Positions 46,118 to 56,247 are shown, counted from the stretch's first letter. The stretch: 64,000 nt of DNA from Novosphingobium album (ex Liu et al. 2023) (GCF_029076845.1 NZ_JARESE010000033.1:1-64000); one strand, 5' to 3'. The notes: a model not told the origin generated them from the sequence alone. Numbers and translations: made by a program.

Positions 46118-47281
46118 CTATGTCTCCATAACTCGGCCCAGGAAGTCGCAAACCCGTTCGGTCATGATGTTTGAGGAGAAACGCTGTTCGAAGTCATGCA
46201 ATGCCGTAAGGGCCATTGCCCGCAGCCGCGTGGGGCACGCAAGTGCTTGCCGGATGGCCTCGGCCAGCAAAGCCGCATCATTGGGCTTGAACAGCCAGCC
46301 CGTCTTGGCATCCCGGACGATTTCCAGAAGCCCGCCGTGCGCCGCCGCGATCACCGGACGTGCGTGGGACATGGCCTCGATGGCGACCCGGCCGAACGGT
46401 TCGGGCAGCCGAGAGGGCACGACGCAAACATCCGACCACAGATAGACTTCGGCCGGGTCGTCCTTGAACGGCTCAAGCGAGACGTTGCGTGACAGGCCGG
46501 CCTTGTCGATCTGACGCTGCAGGGCATCGACGGGGCCCTGAACATTGAGGAAGGTACTGCCCACGATTCGCACGGACACCCGCTTCTGGTCTTCCGGTAG
46601 CAATGCCGCCACCCCTTCGATCAGCAGGTTCTGCCCCTTCCAATCGCTGATCCGCCCCAGCATGGCGAGCTTCAGCGGCCGCTCAGGCGTGAAGACCGCC
46701 GGAATTTCGGGCTGGGCCGGACGGTCGATCGGAGCAACGCCATTGTGGATCACGGTCTGGATCTGATCGACCGGAAGCGCGAACGCGTCGGCCGTGGCCT
46801 GCGAATTGTAGATGATTTTCGCGCGCGAGAAACGTACGAGCCGCTGGACAACCAGCATAGCCTTGGCCTTGGGAATCTCACGGACGTGAATCACCGACTT
46901 GTGCGGAGGAAGCCTTGCCGCGATCATATAGTCGGCAATCACGGTGGTGTTAATGTAGACAAGATCAGCGCGATTGATCTCGCGTTTGGCGGCCATGAGG
47001 TAATAAGGAAGGCCGATCGTTCCTTTGAACAGGGTCGAGACCGCATTCGCCAAACGCAGTACGCACAGATCCTGCACGGTCACTTCGTTTGCCACTTTTT
47101 CGAGCAGCATTCGCAGGGGGCCATCGACCGCGAGGATGACGCGAATGCGCGCGTCGGGCCAACCTTCCCGAATCGCTTCGACAATCTGTAGAAAGCTGCG
47201 GTCTGAACCGTATAGCTCGCCACCCTGATGAACGCACAGGATGCGCTTGGGTCCCGCGCTTGCCATCGTATCCGGGCTCAT
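46118..47281 (-). CDS. GT4-family glycosyltransferase
   Basis: A 387-aa GT-B enzyme. The N-terminal fold has RILCVHQGGELYGSDRSFLQ. The C-terminal domain has LKLAMLGRISDWKGQNLLIE, KDDPAEVYLWSDVCVVPSRL, PEPFGRVAIEAMSHARPVIA (EX7E-type, EPFGR..AIEAM) and GWLFKPNDAALLAEAIRQAL. Sugar and acceptor unknown. It sits between wzx and the DUF1972 glycosyltransferase in one same-strand series. Confidence 0.88.
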   Translation of the reverse strand: MSPDTMASAGPKRILCVHQGGELYGSDRSFLQIVEAIREGWPDARIRVILAVDGPLRMLLEKVANEVTVQDLCVLRLANAVSTLFKGTIGLPYYLMAAKREINRADLVYINTTVIADYMIAARLPPHKSVIHVREIPKAKAMLVVQRLVRFSRAKIIYNSQATADAFALPVDQIQTVIHNGVAPIDRPAQPEIPAVFTPERPLKLAMLGRISDWKGQNLLIEGVAALLPEDQKRVSVRIVGSTFLNVQGPVDALQRQIDKAGLSRNVSLEPFKDDPAEVYLWSDVCVVPSRLPEPFGRVAIEAMSHARPVIAAAHGGLLEIVRDAKTGWLFKPNDAALLAEAIRQALACPTRLRAMALTALHDFEQRFSSNIMTERVCDFLGRVMET

Positions 47282-47351
47282 GGCAAGCGGTATTGCAACG
47301 AAAGCCTCGCGGCCCGTTCACGCCAACGCGCGGCGCACGACCTGGCAATCC

Positions 47352-48452
47352 TCACAAGCGGCACCGTTCGATCAGTGCCATATAGTCGGCCAGAATCCGG
47401 GGCCAAGAGAATGCCGCTTCCCAGCGCATGCGGGCGGCAGTACGCAGAGCGGTGCCTGCCTCGGGCACAGTAATTAAGCGCTCGATCTGCTGTTCGCATT
47501 CATCCTCATCCAAGAAAAAGTATCCTGCGTCGCCGGCAACCCAGCGGTTGAAAGGATTGTCATGAGCGATCACGGCATTGCCGGCACCCAGGGCCTCGAC
47601 CAGCGAGGGATTAGTCCCGCCGACCTGGTGGCCGTGAATATAAGCAAGGCTGTAAAGCCGCAAGGCATGGAGCGTCGGCTTGTCGTAGATGGCGCCGGGG
47701 AAGACGACCTCGTCGCTCGCCGCGTCGAGCACCGAGAGATGGTAGGCATGCGCCCGATCGTACTTGCCCAGCACGACGAGCTTCATGCCCCTGGGTTTGC
47801 GTGAGAAGGCCCGGACGATTTCACGCAGTGAATTCTCGGGTTCGGGCCGGGCGATGACCGTGAAGAACTTATCCGGTCTGATCCCGAAACGGTCGAGCAG
47901 AGCGGCGTCGGCCGTATCTATATGGTCGCTGCCGTAGGGGATCATTTCGATCTTGCCGGCAGGCACGTGGCTGGAATGGTGGCGGACAATCTCTGGATGG
48001 TCGGCAATTAAGACATTGCCCGAGGCCGCCGCCATGCGCTCGTTCAGCCAGAGATAGATCTGCTGCGCCTTGGTGTACTTATCGCGCCTCCACTCTATCC
48101 CGTCCATGTTGATGAGATTGAAGGCCCCGCGCATACGTGCATAAACCGAGAGGAAACCGGTGTTGTAGCCGAGGGTGAGCAGAATCGCGTCCTGTTTTAC
48201 GGCATCAAGAGTCGACTTGATGTCGAACTCGATCGTCCCGATCGCGTTCTCGAGCTTGACCGGGACGTGGATGCGGCGGCACCCTTTCCATAAGTCCTCA
48301 TACCACTTGCCGGCATCGCTTCCCTGGCAATAGACTGTGACTTTCCAACCATGCTGGACCATCCATGGCGCAAGATGTTCCGCGAAGCTTTCAAACCCGC
48401 CATGAGCTGCGGGAACACCGCGAATTCCAAGTATGATAAGATGCTTTTGCAA
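47352..48452 (-). CDS. DUF1972/GT4-type glycosyltransferase
   Basis: A 366-aa protein. It starts KHLIILGIRGVPAAHGGFES, the DUF1972 N-terminus found in rhamnosyltransferases such as WsaF/WchF-type enzymes. The C-terminal GT1/4 part includes HQVGGTNPSLVEALGAGNAV and YFFLDEDECEQQIERLI. Since dTDP-rhamnose enzymes are encoded next door (68 bases upstream), a rhamnosyltransferase is likely. Direction and spacing place it in the rml-wzx-wzy series. Confidence 0.85.
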   Translation of the reverse strand: MQKHLIILGIRGVPAAHGGFESFAEHLAPWMVQHGWKVTVYCQGSDAGKWYEDLWKGCRRIHVPVKLENAIGTIEFDIKSTLDAVKQDAILLTLGYNTGFLSVYARMRGAFNLINMDGIEWRRDKYTKAQQIYLWLNERMAAASGNVLIADHPEIVRHHSSHVPAGKIEMIPYGSDHIDTADAALLDRFGIRPDKFFTVIARPEPENSLREIVRAFSRKPRGMKLVVLGKYDRAHAYHLSVLDAASDEVVFPGAIYDKPTLHALRLYSLAYIHGHQVGGTNPSLVEALGAGNAVIAHDNPFNRWVAGDAGYFFLDEDECEQQIERLITVPEAGTALRTAARMRWEAAFSWPRILADYMALIERCRL

Positions 48453-48520
48453 GGACTTTCCTACCAGTCAGGCGATGCGTTCGATTGCGCCCTCGTCACG
48501 GTCCGCGCGGTGCGTCGAGA

Positions 48521-49591
48521 TCAGCGTGTGATGGAAGCTCGTTCGAGCAGTGGCTGCCACCAGTTTTCCCGTGCAAGGAACCAAGCCAAGGTTTCGGCGA
48601 AGCCCTGTGGAAAGTCACGCGCCGGCGCGTAGCCCAGTTCGGTGCGGGCCTTGGTTTCGTCGATGGCATAGCGGCGGTCGTGGCCCTTCCGATCGGTGAC
48701 GTAGGTCTTAAGCTCCGCGCTAGGGCGACCCTGCGCGGCCGGTGCGTCGGGGAAGCGTTTGGCGAGTGATGGATCCGCAGCAAACGCCTTGTCCACCGAA
48801 CGACAGATCTCCTCGATCACCGTCAAATTCGGCAGTTCCTGACCACCGCCGATGTTGTAGACCTCGCCCGGCTGGCCTTTGCGCAGGCAAGCTTCGATAC
48901 CGCGGCAATGATCCTCGACATGCAGCCAATCGCGTACGTTCATACCGTCACCATAAATCGGCAGGGGCTTGCCGCTCAAGGCATTGAGCGTGAACAGCGG
49001 GATCAGTTTTTCGGGAAACTGGAAGGGTCCGTAGTTGTTCGAGCAGTTGCTGGTGGTCGTCTCGAGCCCATAGGTGTGGTGATAGGCGCGCACCAGATGA
49101 TCGCTACCGGCCTTGGATGCCGAGTACGGCGAATTGGGCGCGTAGGGCGTGGTTTCGCTGAAGGCGGGGTCATTAGGCCCCAGCGATCCATAAACCTCAT
49201 CGGTGGACACGTGGTGGAACCGGTGGGGCTTACCGCTGCCTTCATCGAGCCAGGCCTTTTTGGCCGCCTTCAGGAGGCTGTGGGTGCCAATCACGTTCGT
49301 AGTGACAAAGGCATCCGGGCCTGTGATCGAGCGGTCGACATGGCTTTCGGCCGCAAAGTGGACGATCGTGTCGATCTGATGGTCGGCAATGAGGGACGAC
49401 ACCAGCTCAGTGTCACAAATATCTCCTTCGACCAGCAACACGTCGTCCAGCCCATCTAGGTTGTGGCGGTTGCCGGCATAGGTGAGCAAGTCGAGAACCA
49501 CGATTTGGTCGTCAGGCGCAACCTTGCGACGGTAATGGACGAAGTTGGCGCCAATGAACCCTGCGCCTCCGGTGACAATCAAGTTAGCCAT
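48521..49591 (-). CDS. rmlB: dTDP-glucose 4,6-dehydratase
   Basis: A 356-aa SDR enzyme from the ATG at 49591 (five codons after an alternative Met). The Rossmann motif is ANLIVTGGAGFIGANFVHYR. Other motifs are STDEVYGSLGPNDPAFSETT (shown in part), the catalytic YSASKAG (Tyr-Lys), and NCSNNYGPFQFPEKLIPLF. It converts dTDP-glucose to dTDP-4-keto-6-deoxyglucose, the second step to dTDP-L-rhamnose. The start overlaps the rmlD stop by 8 bases. All four rml genes are present and adjacent. Confidence 0.95.
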   Translation of the reverse strand: MANLIVTGGAGFIGANFVHYRRKVAPDDQIVVLDLLTYAGNRHNLDGLDDVLLVEGDICDTELVSSLIADHQIDTIVHFAAESHVDRSITGPDAFVTTNVIGTHSLLKAAKKAWLDEGSGKPHRFHHVSTDEVYGSLGPNDPAFSETTPYAPNSPYSASKAGSDHLVRAYHHTYGLETTTSNCSNNYGPFQFPEKLIPLFTLNALSGKPLPIYGDGMNVRDWLHVEDHCRGIEACLRKGQPGEVYNIGGGQELPNLTVIEEICRSVDKAFAADPSLAKRFPDAPAAQGRPSAELKTYVTDRKGHDRRYAIDETKARTELGYAPARDFPQGFAETLAWFLARENWWQPLLERASITR

Positions 49592-50441
49592 GAGTTTTGA
49601 TCTCAATCATCATCTTGCGAAGGTTTTCGCGCCAGTGCGAGGTTGGTCCACCCAAGACCGCGAAGGTCGACGCCTTGTCCAGCACCGAATAGTGCGGTCG
49701 TTCGGCGGGCGTGGAGTATTCCACCGCGTTGATCGGGATCACCGGAACCGCCCTGTCTAGCAGGCCCGCCGCCAGCGCCTCTTCCTGGATCGCCACGGCA
49801 AAGTCATACCAGCTGCAGGCGCCGGCATCGGTGTAGTGGTAGATACCCTTGGCACCCTTCGCCGCCATCGTCCACAGAGCAGCCGCCAAGCCCGGCGCGT
49901 AAGTCGGAGTACCGATTTGGTCGGCGACCACGCGCACTTCGGACCGCTCAGCCATGAGACGCAGCATCGTGCGCACGAAGTTGCCCCCAGTGGGGGCATA
50001 GACCCAAGCCGTGCGCACGATTAACGCGTCCTCGCCTGCCGCTTTCTCACCGGCTAGCTTGGTACGTCCGTAGGCGCCGATCGGTGCGGTGGGGGCATCT
50101 GGCGAATAGGGTACGCCCGAGCGGCCGTCGAACACGAAGTCGGTCGAGACGTGGACGAACTGCGCACCCACGCCACGCGCAGCCTCGGCTAGGTAGCCAA
50201 CCGCGGTAGCATTGACCGCGAACGCAGCCTCTTCCTCGCTCTCAGCCTTGTCTACCGCAGTGTAAGCCGCCGCGTTGAAGACGATATCGGGGTGAACTTC
50301 GCTCACCACAGCCGTGATCGCTTCGGCATCGGTGATGTCGAGCGTGTCGATATCGTGACTAACGATGCTCGCCTCGTCCGGCGCCGTGCGCGAGAGGCCC
50401 TTGCCGAGCTGGCCGTTGGCGCCGACAATCAGAACCTTCAC
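49584..50441 (-). CDS. rmlD: dTDP-4-dehydrorhamnose reductase
   Basis: A 285-aa SDR enzyme: [51 protein letters not shown] and PIGAYGRTKLAGEKA (YxxxK). It makes dTDP-L-rhamnose in the last step. It overlaps rmlC by 4 bases and rmlB by 8. Confidence 0.95.
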   Translation of the reverse strand: MKVLIVGANGQLGKGLSRTAPDEASIVSHDIDTLDITDAEAITAVVSEVHPDIVFNAAAYTAVDKAESEEEAAFAVNATAVGYLAEAARGVGAQFVHVSTDFVFDGRSGVPYSPDAPTAPIGAYGRTKLAGEKAAGEDALIVRTAWVYAPTGGNFVRTMLRLMAERSEVRVVADQIGTPTYAPGLAAALWTMAAKGAKGIYHYTDAGACSWYDFAVAIQEEALAAGLLDRAVPVIPINAVEYSTPAERPHYSVLDKASTFAVLGGPTSHWRENLRKMMIEIKTHG

Positions 50442-50983
50442 GCGAAAGCCTCGACATCCTGCAGGGGCCTGCCGACCTTATCCTTGGCGGAGAGCTGCGG
50501 CTCGATGCCATCAAGTGGCCACTCGATACCGACTGTCGGATCGTTCCACATTAGCGAGTGTTCGTTAGCCGGATCGTAGAAGGCCGTGCACTTGTAGAGA
50601 AAGTCAGTGCCATCCTCCAAGCTGACGAAACCGTGCGCGAAGCCTGGCGGAACCCAGAACATCCGCTTGTTCTCGGCTGACAGCTCCACCCCAACCCAGC
50701 GACCATATGTGGGCGAGCCGGCACGAAGGTCCACCGCCACATCCCATGCGCGCCCGGCAACGACACGGACGAGCTTTCCCTGTGGATTGGGCTGCTGATA
50801 GTGCAGGCCCCGCAGCACGCCGCGTGCGGAACGGCTGTGGTTATCCTGAACGAAATCCAGATCCAGGCCAAGCTGCGCGAAAGTGTGCCGGTTCCAACTC
50901 TCCAGAAAGAAGCCGCGTTCGTCGCCGAACACACGTGGCTCTACGATCAGCAGGCCTTCGATCTCAGTCGGGGTCAATTCCAT
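50438..50983 (-). CDS. rmlC: dTDP-4-dehydrorhamnose 3,5-epimerase
   Basis: A 181-aa cupin enzyme. The conserved start is [40 protein letters not shown] holds the base His, and [20 protein letters not shown] and [18 protein letters not shown] follow. The length is typical. It overlaps rmlA by 10 bases, so translation is coupled. Confidence 0.95.
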   Translation of the reverse strand: MELTPTEIEGLLIVEPRVFGDERGFFLESWNRHTFAQLGLDLDFVQDNHSRSARGVLRGLHYQQPNPQGKLVRVVAGRAWDVAVDLRAGSPTYGRWVGVELSAENKRMFWVPPGFAHGFVSLEDGTDFLYKCTAFYDPANEHSLMWNDPTVGIEWPLDGIEPQLSAKDKVGRPLQDVEAFA

Positions 50984-51882
50984 GTCGAGATCCCATTCTC
51001 AAGCACGGCTTCTCGATTCTCGAGCAGATTAAGAAGATAAGCGCCGTAGCCGCTCTTCACCAAAGGAGCTGCGATCACTTCAAGCTGCGCATCATCGATG
51101 AAGCCATTGCGCCAGGCGATCTCCTCGGGGCAGGCAATCTTCAAGCCTTGCCTTTCCTCAATAATCCTCACGTAGTTGCCCGCATCAAGCAACGAACCGT
51201 GTGTGCCAGTGTCGAGCCAAGCATAGCCGCGGCCCATGATCTCCACGGAAAGCTGGCCGCGTTCCAGATAGAGCCGGTTCAGGTCGGTGATCTCGAGCTC
51301 GCCGCGCTCACTAGGCTTTAGATCGGAGGCAAGATCAACAACTTGCCCATCGTAAAAGTAGAGCCCTGTGACGGCATAGTTGGACTTGGGATGGGCCGGC
51401 TTCTCTTCGATGATTTCCGCCCGTCCCTGCGCGTCGAATGAGACCACACCATAGGCCTTGGGGTCGTTGACGTAGTAGCCAAATACGGTGGCGCCGCTCT
51501 CTCGCGCATCGGCACGGTCGAGGAGTTGAGGAAGGCCGTGGCCATAGAAGATGTTATCGCCAAGGATAAGTGCAGAAGGCTGACTGCCCACGAAATCAGC
51601 GCCGATGTGAAAAGCTTGTGCAAGCCCTGCCGGCTCTGGCTGTACAGCGTACTGCAACTGGACGCCGAAGCTGCTTCCGTCACCCAACACCGCTTGGAAG
51701 GCGGCCTGGTCATGGGGAGTCGTAATGACCAGAACTTCTCTGATGCCGGCCAGCATGAGCACCGATAGCGGATAGTAGATCATCGGCTTGTCATAGACAG
51801 GCATAAGCTGTTTCGACACACCGCGGGTCAGCGGATATAAGCGAGTTCCAGACCCACCGGCAAGGATTATTCCTTTTCTCAC
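50974..51882 (-). CDS. rmlA: glucose-1-phosphate thymidylyltransferase
   Basis: A 302-aa nucleotidyltransferase: [50 protein letters not shown] and [19 protein letters not shown]. It opens the dTDP-L-rhamnose pathway. It is the first rml gene of the series, 44 bases after the ugd stop. Confidence 0.95.
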   Translation of the reverse strand: MRKGIILAGGSGTRLYPLTRGVSKQLMPVYDKPMIYYPLSVLMLAGIREVLVITTPHDQAAFQAVLGDGSSFGVQLQYAVQPEPAGLAQAFHIGADFVGSQPSALILGDNIFYGHGLPQLLDRADARESGATVFGYYVNDPKAYGVVSFDAQGRAEIIEEKPAHPKSNYAVTGLYFYDGQVVDLASDLKPSERGELEITDLNRLYLERGQLSVEIMGRGYAWLDTGTHGSLLDAGNYVRIIEERQGLKIACPEEIAWRNGFIDDAQLEVIAAPLVKSGYGAYLLNLLENREAVLENGISTWN

Positions 51883-51926
51883 TTTACCCCCTTAGTCTTG
51901 ATCGCAGTATTCGAACATAACAGAGA

Positions 51927-53093
51927 TCAATCTGACCCGAACAAGTCACGGGTGAAGACCTTGTCTTTTATATCCTCGATCTCGGTCGTCATGCGGTTGG
52001 CGACGATGACATCGCTCGCCTCTTTGAACTCGGCAAGATCGCGGATCACGCGCGAGCCGAAGAACTCGTCTCCCTGCATGGCCGGTTCATAGACGACGAC
52101 CTCAATGCCTTTGGCCTTGATCCGCTTCATGATGCCTTGGATCGAGGACTGGCGGAAATTGTCCGATCCTGCCTTCATTACCAGGCGGAAGACCCCGACT
52201 TTGCGTGGCCGCCGGGCAATGATCTGGTCGGCGAGGAAGTCCTTGCGGGTGCGGTTGGCGTCGACGATCGCGCGGATCAGGTTTTGGGGGACCTCGGAAT
52301 AGTTGGCCAGCAGCTGCTTGGTGTCCTTTGGCAGGCAGTAGCCGCCATAGCCGAAGCTGGGGTTGTTGTAGTGTTGGCCGATGCGGGGGTCGAGGCCGAT
52401 GCCAAGGATGATCTGGCGCGAGTCCATCCCGTGCGCGATCGCGTAGCTGTCGAGCTCGTTGAAGAAGGCGATGCGCATCGCGAGGTATGTGTTGGCGAAA
52501 AGCTTGATGGCTTCCGCCTCGCTCGGATCGGTGAAGAGGATCTCGACATCCTTCTTCTCCGCTCCTTCCAGCAGCAGATCGGCGAAGATCCGCGCCCGCT
52601 CTGATTGCTCGCCGACGATGATGCGCGACGGATGGAGATTGTCGTAGAGCGCGCGGCCCTCGCGCAGGAACTCGGGGCTGAAGATCACTTGGTGGGTGCC
52701 GAGGCGCCGGCGCACATCCTCGACGAAGCCCACGGGGATCGTCGATTTGATGACGATCGTGGCCTGCGGGTTGGCGGCCTTGGCGGTATCGATCACCGCC
52801 TCAACCGAAGACGTGTCGAACTTGTTGGTGTCGGCGTCGTAATTGGTCGGGGTGGCGACGATCACGTAGTCGGCACCTGCGAGCGCCGCCTGCGGATCGG
52901 TGGCAGCGGTGAGGTTCAGCGGCCGAGTGGCGAGGAACTCCTCCAGCTCGGCATCGACGATCGGCGACTTGCGCGCATTGAGCAGGTCGACCCGCTCCTG
53001 GGCAATGTCGACCGCCGCCACCTCGTTGTGCTGGGCCAACAGCACGGCATTGGAAAGCCCCACGTAGCCGAGGCCGAAAACCGCAATCTTCAT
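51927..53093 (-). CDS. ugd: UDP-glucose 6-dehydrogenase
   Basis: A 388-aa protein. The ATG at 53093 starts directly on the Rossmann motif ([20 protein letters not shown]); a start at 53129 adds twelve residues. Key pieces are [40 protein letters not shown], and the active-site Cys in [19 protein letters not shown]. It forms UDP-glucuronate, so the polymer probably contains uronic acid. It is the first gene in the ugd-rmlACDB-GT-GT-wzx-wzy series. Confidence 0.95.
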   Translation of the reverse strand: MKIAVFGLGYVGLSNAVLLAQHNEVAAVDIAQERVDLLNARKSPIVDAELEEFLATRPLNLTAATDPQAALAGADYVIVATPTNYDADTNKFDTSSVEAVIDTAKAANPQATIVIKSTIPVGFVEDVRRRLGTHQVIFSPEFLREGRALYDNLHPSRIIVGEQSERARIFADLLLEGAEKKDVEILFTDPSEAEAIKLFANTYLAMRIAFFNELDSYAIAHGMDSRQIILGIGLDPRIGQHYNNPSFGYGGYCLPKDTKQLLANYSEVPQNLIRAIVDANRTRKDFLADQIIARRPRKVGVFRLVMKAGSDNFRQSSIQGIMKRIKAKGIEVVVYEPAMQGDEFFGSRVIRDLAEFKEASDVIVANRMTTEIEDIKDKVFTRDLFGSD

Positions 53094-53398
53094 TCGCGTA
53101 TCCCGCACCGCCTCACAGTGTAATGACACAGCCTTGCACCATGCTGCAACTGCACACTGAAGGCTATACGAGGTTCCTCCCGTTGCGAACAGTGCTTATG
53201 TTCTGTGAACGGAGTCAGAGCTGTCACAGGCTCGTTTAATCTCCTTCACCGAAGGAGCGGACGCCAAGCCCAGCTGTCTGAGATACCAAGGTTTTCCGGA
53301 CCACGACACAATGTCCAGAAATTCAAGCTTGCTCAACGGCATGTCGGACAACTAGATTCTCGGACGCAAATTCGGACAAAGGGCCCAACAGGACGGCA
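53094..53398. promoter_or_regulatory. upstream region of the ugd-rml series
   Basis: About 305 bases with no ORF of note. The region at 53110-53220 carries several A/T-rich hexamers on the minus strand and is the likely promoter of the operon. Nothing specific can be assigned. Confidence 0.35.
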
Positions 53399-53480
53399 CT
53401 GATCGGCTATGCGCGCGTCTCTTCCGCCGACCAGACCACCGCGCTCCAGCACGACGCGTTGCAGGCGGCGGGGTGCGAGC
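53399..53480 (+). pseudogene. serine resolvase N-terminal fragment
   Basis: Encodes LIGYARVSSADQTTALQHDA then LQAAGCERA, the N-terminus of Tn3/invertase-type serine recombinases including the catalytic Ser (YARVSS). The reading stops matching after about 28 residues, where sulfotransferase-like sequence begins on the other strand. It is a transposon scar. Confidence 0.75.
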
Positions 53481-53481
53481 G

Positions 53482-53558
53482 GGCTATCCGACCGACACTT
53501 TTCATCAGCGATGTGGATGTACTTTTCGGCTGAGCGCAAATGAGGTATTTCACGTAAT
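53482..53558 (-). pseudogene. 5' fragment of a sulfotransferase paralogue
   Basis: The minus strand from the GTG at 53558 encodes VKYLICAQPKSTSTSLMKSV then GRIAR. This is nearly the same as the first 24 residues of the protein at 31709-32416, including its GTG start and PAPS loop. It then runs into the resolvase fragment. It is a truncated duplicate. Confidence 0.7.
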
Positions 53559-53576
53559 GCCCCCTGATAGACAGCT

Positions 53577-54877
53577 GGGCACCCGCAAAAACCGCGTAAT
53601 TTGGAGCGGTCCGTCCGATGAGGACTTTGCCCGACGTTGCGCGACCATAATGGCGCGTTGTTGGTCTCCTTTCGGCGGTATTTCGGGCAGTGTGACCCGA
53701 TTTCGCCGGATGGCAGGCAGAGTCATCCCATGCTTGCCCGGCGTTCGTGGAAGATCAGCCGGTTGAAGTTATAGGCCAAGTTGCAAAGGGTGAGCTTCGC
53801 TTCGGCCCTGGCCAGGCCGATGGTGCGGATGAACAGCCCGAAGCGGATCTTCTGATGCGCGAAGACATGTTCGACATGAGCCCGGATCGAGGACTTTGCT
53901 GCGTTGGCCCGCGCGGTTACCTTCGTCATGGGCTTGCCCTTGGGTTTGCGGCGGTGGATGCGGGATGTGAGCATCTGGTCCGACAGCCACTTCTCGTTTC
54001 GCCTGGAGCGATAGGCGCTGTCGGCCCAGACCTCGGAGCCGGTATTGTCCGTGCTGACGACCTGCCGGAGCATACGCCCGTCCGCGGCCGATGCTGACGT
54101 CACCGCCATCTCCCGGATGAAGCCATAACGCCGGTCAATGCTGATATGCGATTTGTAGCCGAACACTGGCAGGGCAATCATGGGCAATGGCGTGCCATCC
54201 GCGCGATATCGGACCTTGCCACCGATCTTGAGCGTCCAGCGCGCATCGGTATCCTTCTGCGCCGCCTTGTTCGGCTCGTCGGGCCAGATCTCCTTCGCAC
54301 TCATGCCCGACTTGATCGCGTCGCGCTCACCCTCGGTATTGCGCTGCTTGGGCGCAGGCACCAGCGAGGCATCCACGATCTGCCCCGACATCGGGATGTA
54401 GCCCTTCTTCTGCAATTGCCAATCGAAGGCCTTCATGACCCGCTTGAGCGTGCCGGTCTCGGTCAGGCGGTTGCGAAAATGCCGGATCGTGTTCTCGTCC
54501 GGCGTCCGGTCCCCGAGCGACAGCCCCAGAAAACGCAGCCGACTCAACCGGTCCCGGATCATGAACTCCATCCACGCATCCGAGAGGTTGTGCTGCGCCT
54601 GCAGGATCAAGGCTTTGAACATCATCACCGGATCGAACGGCGGCCGCCCGCCCTTGGCACCATCGCCGTAGCCGAGCCCCTCCACGAGCCAGGCACGGAA
54701 ATACTCGAAGTCCACAGTCTGCTGCAAAACCTCGAGCGGATCGCCCTCCTTGCTCAACATCTGAAGGTGTTCGCTCAAACTGAACAGGGACTTGGGATCC
54801 ATGACCGGCCTCCATGATCGCTCCCGATCAGTGAATCATCATAGCCATCCCAACGCTACAGGTTTTTGCGGGTGCCC
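53577..54877 (-). mobile_element. complete IS5-family element
   Basis: A 1301-base element bounded by the perfect inverted repeat GGGCACCCGCAAAAACC (53577-53593 and the complement at 54861-54877). It is flanked on both sides by AGCT (53573-53576 and 54878-54881), a candidate 4-base target duplication; because AGCT is palindromic, it could also extend the repeat. It contains one transposase gene on -. It looks intact and recent. Confidence 0.88.
53723..54802 (-). CDS. IS5-family transposase
   Basis: A 359-aa DDE transposase. The N-terminal DUF772-like part contains FEYFRAWLVEGLGYGDGAKG and PPFDPVMMFKALILQAQHNL. The acidic triad is likely Asp in IVDASLVPAPKQRN, Asp in VWADSAYRSRRNEKWL, and Glu in RAHVEHVFAHQKIRFGL. 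The full family length, with intact frame and terminal repeats, suggests a working element. Confidence 0.93.
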   Translation of the reverse strand: MDPKSLFSLSEHLQMLSKEGDPLEVLQQTVDFEYFRAWLVEGLGYGDGAKGGRPPFDPVMMFKALILQAQHNLSDAWMEFMIRDRLSRLRFLGLSLGDRTPDENTIRHFRNRLTETGTLKRVMKAFDWQLQKKGYIPMSGQIVDASLVPAPKQRNTEGERDAIKSGMSAKEIWPDEPNKAAQKDTDARWTLKIGGKVRYRADGTPLPMIALPVFGYKSHISIDRRYGFIREMAVTSASAADGRMLRQVVSTDNTGSEVWADSAYRSRRNEKWLSDQMLTSRIHRRKPKGKPMTKVTARANAAKSSIRAHVEHVFAHQKIRFGLFIRTIGLARAEAKLTLCNLAYNFNRLIFHERRASMG

Positions 54878-55085
54878 AGCTCATTCGATGCTCTCGTAAG
54901 AAGGCATGCCGTAAGTCGTCCCGAACGCAAAGCGAATTGCTTTCGGGCTGCGATGGGTTCAATTAGAGTCCCGGATTCCGTTCGCCGGAGGCAATTTTGG
55001 TCACGTTACCGATTGGCTATTCTGTGTTTCAAAATCACTGTTCCCGCCTCACTGGGGCCTCCGCTCGGGCAAAAACGTAACCTAG

Positions 55086-55868
55086 ATGGAATTTCCCTAT
55101 GTCTTGTCCGGCGCGGCGGTCGGCTTCCTTGTAGGCTTGACGGGCGTGGGCGGCGGATCGCTGATGGCGCCGCTGCTGATCATCCTGTTCAACTTCACCC
55201 CGGCGAAAGCCATCGGCACGGACTTGTGGTTCGCGGCGATCACCAAGATGGTGGGCGGCACGCTGCACGGCCAGATCGGTTCTCCCGACTGGCAGGTCGT
55301 GCGCCGGCTGGCGCTGGGCAGCGTGCCGGCGGCGGTCATCACCCTGTTGTGGCTGGGGTTTTACTACGGCGGGCGGCTGGAAGCCGATCTGCTCATGCGG
55401 CTGCTTGGTGTGGCGCTGCTGGTCGTCGCCTGCATCACTCCGATGAAAGAGCGCCTGAGCATCCCCCTGCGCCGCTTTCGCGCGCAGGCGGGGCCGCAAT
55501 TCCGCTCGCACCAGCTCATCCTCACGGTTGTCAGTGGCGCGCTGATCGGCTGCCTGGTGACGATCACCTCGGTCGGCGCGGGGGCGCTGGTGGCGGTCTT
55601 CCTGATGCTGGTCTATCCGCTCAGGATGAATGCCAAGACCCTGGTCGGCACCGACATCCTCCACGCGATTCCACTCGCTCTGGTCGCGGCGATCGGCCAC
55701 TCGTGGCTCGGCAATGTCGACTGGACCTTGCTGGGCAATCTCCTGATCGGATCGATTCCGGGCGTGATCCTCGGATCGCTGGCGACCGGCAAGGTCGAGG
55801 ATCACTGGATTCGGAACTGTCTTGCGGTGATGCTCGCCATCTCCGGGCTTAAGATGCTGCTGGGTTAA
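55086..55868 (+). CDS. TauE/SafE-type (TSUP) permease
   Basis: A 260-aa membrane protein with about eight helices. The repeated TSUP signature appears as LVGLTGVGGGSLMAPLLIIL near residue 17 and IGCLVTITSVGAGALVAVFL near residue 155. Such permeases move sulfite, sulfonates or related anions across the inner membrane. Its location next to sulfotransferase genes may be a functional hint (sulfur supply or export) or chance. It stands alone between an IS5 element and the broken GT39 gene. Confidence 0.85.
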   Translation: MEFPYVLSGAAVGFLVGLTGVGGGSLMAPLLIILFNFTPAKAIGTDLWFAAITKMVGGTLHGQIGSPDWQVVRRLALGSVPAAVITLLWLGFYYGGRLEADLLMRLLGVALLVVACITPMKERLSIPLRRFRAQAGPQFRSHQLILTVVSGALIGCLVTITSVGAGALVAVFLMLVYPLRMNAKTLVGTDILHAIPLALVAAIGHSWLGNVDWTLLGNLLIGSIPGVILGSLATGKVEDHWIRNCLAVMLAISGLKMLLG

Positions 55869-55984
55869 CCGCTTTTCGCATTTGCGGCCCGAATTACTAG
55901 GATTTCTCCGAGCAAAGTCGGCCCGGTACGTGCTTTCCTCATTGTGAATTACCCAAGTCTCGAATTTTGCGTTACCATTCCCGA

Positions 55985-56247
55985 ATGACCGGCTCGGTCA
56001 AACCTCCATCCGCCCCCCTTTCTTTGGGTGCTTTGCCTCACCGCCATCTTCATTGCGGTGGGCTCGTACGGTCTGCTTTCGCCAGCCACGCTCTACTTCG
56101 ACGAACTGCACTATATTCCGGCAGCGCGTTCGCTGTTGCACCTCGCCCCTGCCAACCTGGAGCATCCGTTGGTGGGTAAGGAAATCCTTGCGGCGTCTAT
56201 TGCCTTGCTTGGCGATCGCCCGCTGGCCTGGCGGTTGCCGCCTCTAG
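55985..56247 (+). pseudogene. broken GT39-type gene (paralogue of 32967-34253)
   Basis: The frame from the GTG at 56028 reads IAVGSYGLLSPATLYFDELH, YIPAARSLLHLAPANLEHPL, VGKEILAASIALLGDRPLAW, RLPP. This closely follows the intact protein at 32967. The natural ATG at 55985 is one frame off; a six-C run (56013-56018) is a likely frameshift site. At about 56247 the gene stops at the inserted IS3 element, and its 3' two-thirds is not found on the far side. It is a double-hit pseudogene. Confidence 0.85.
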
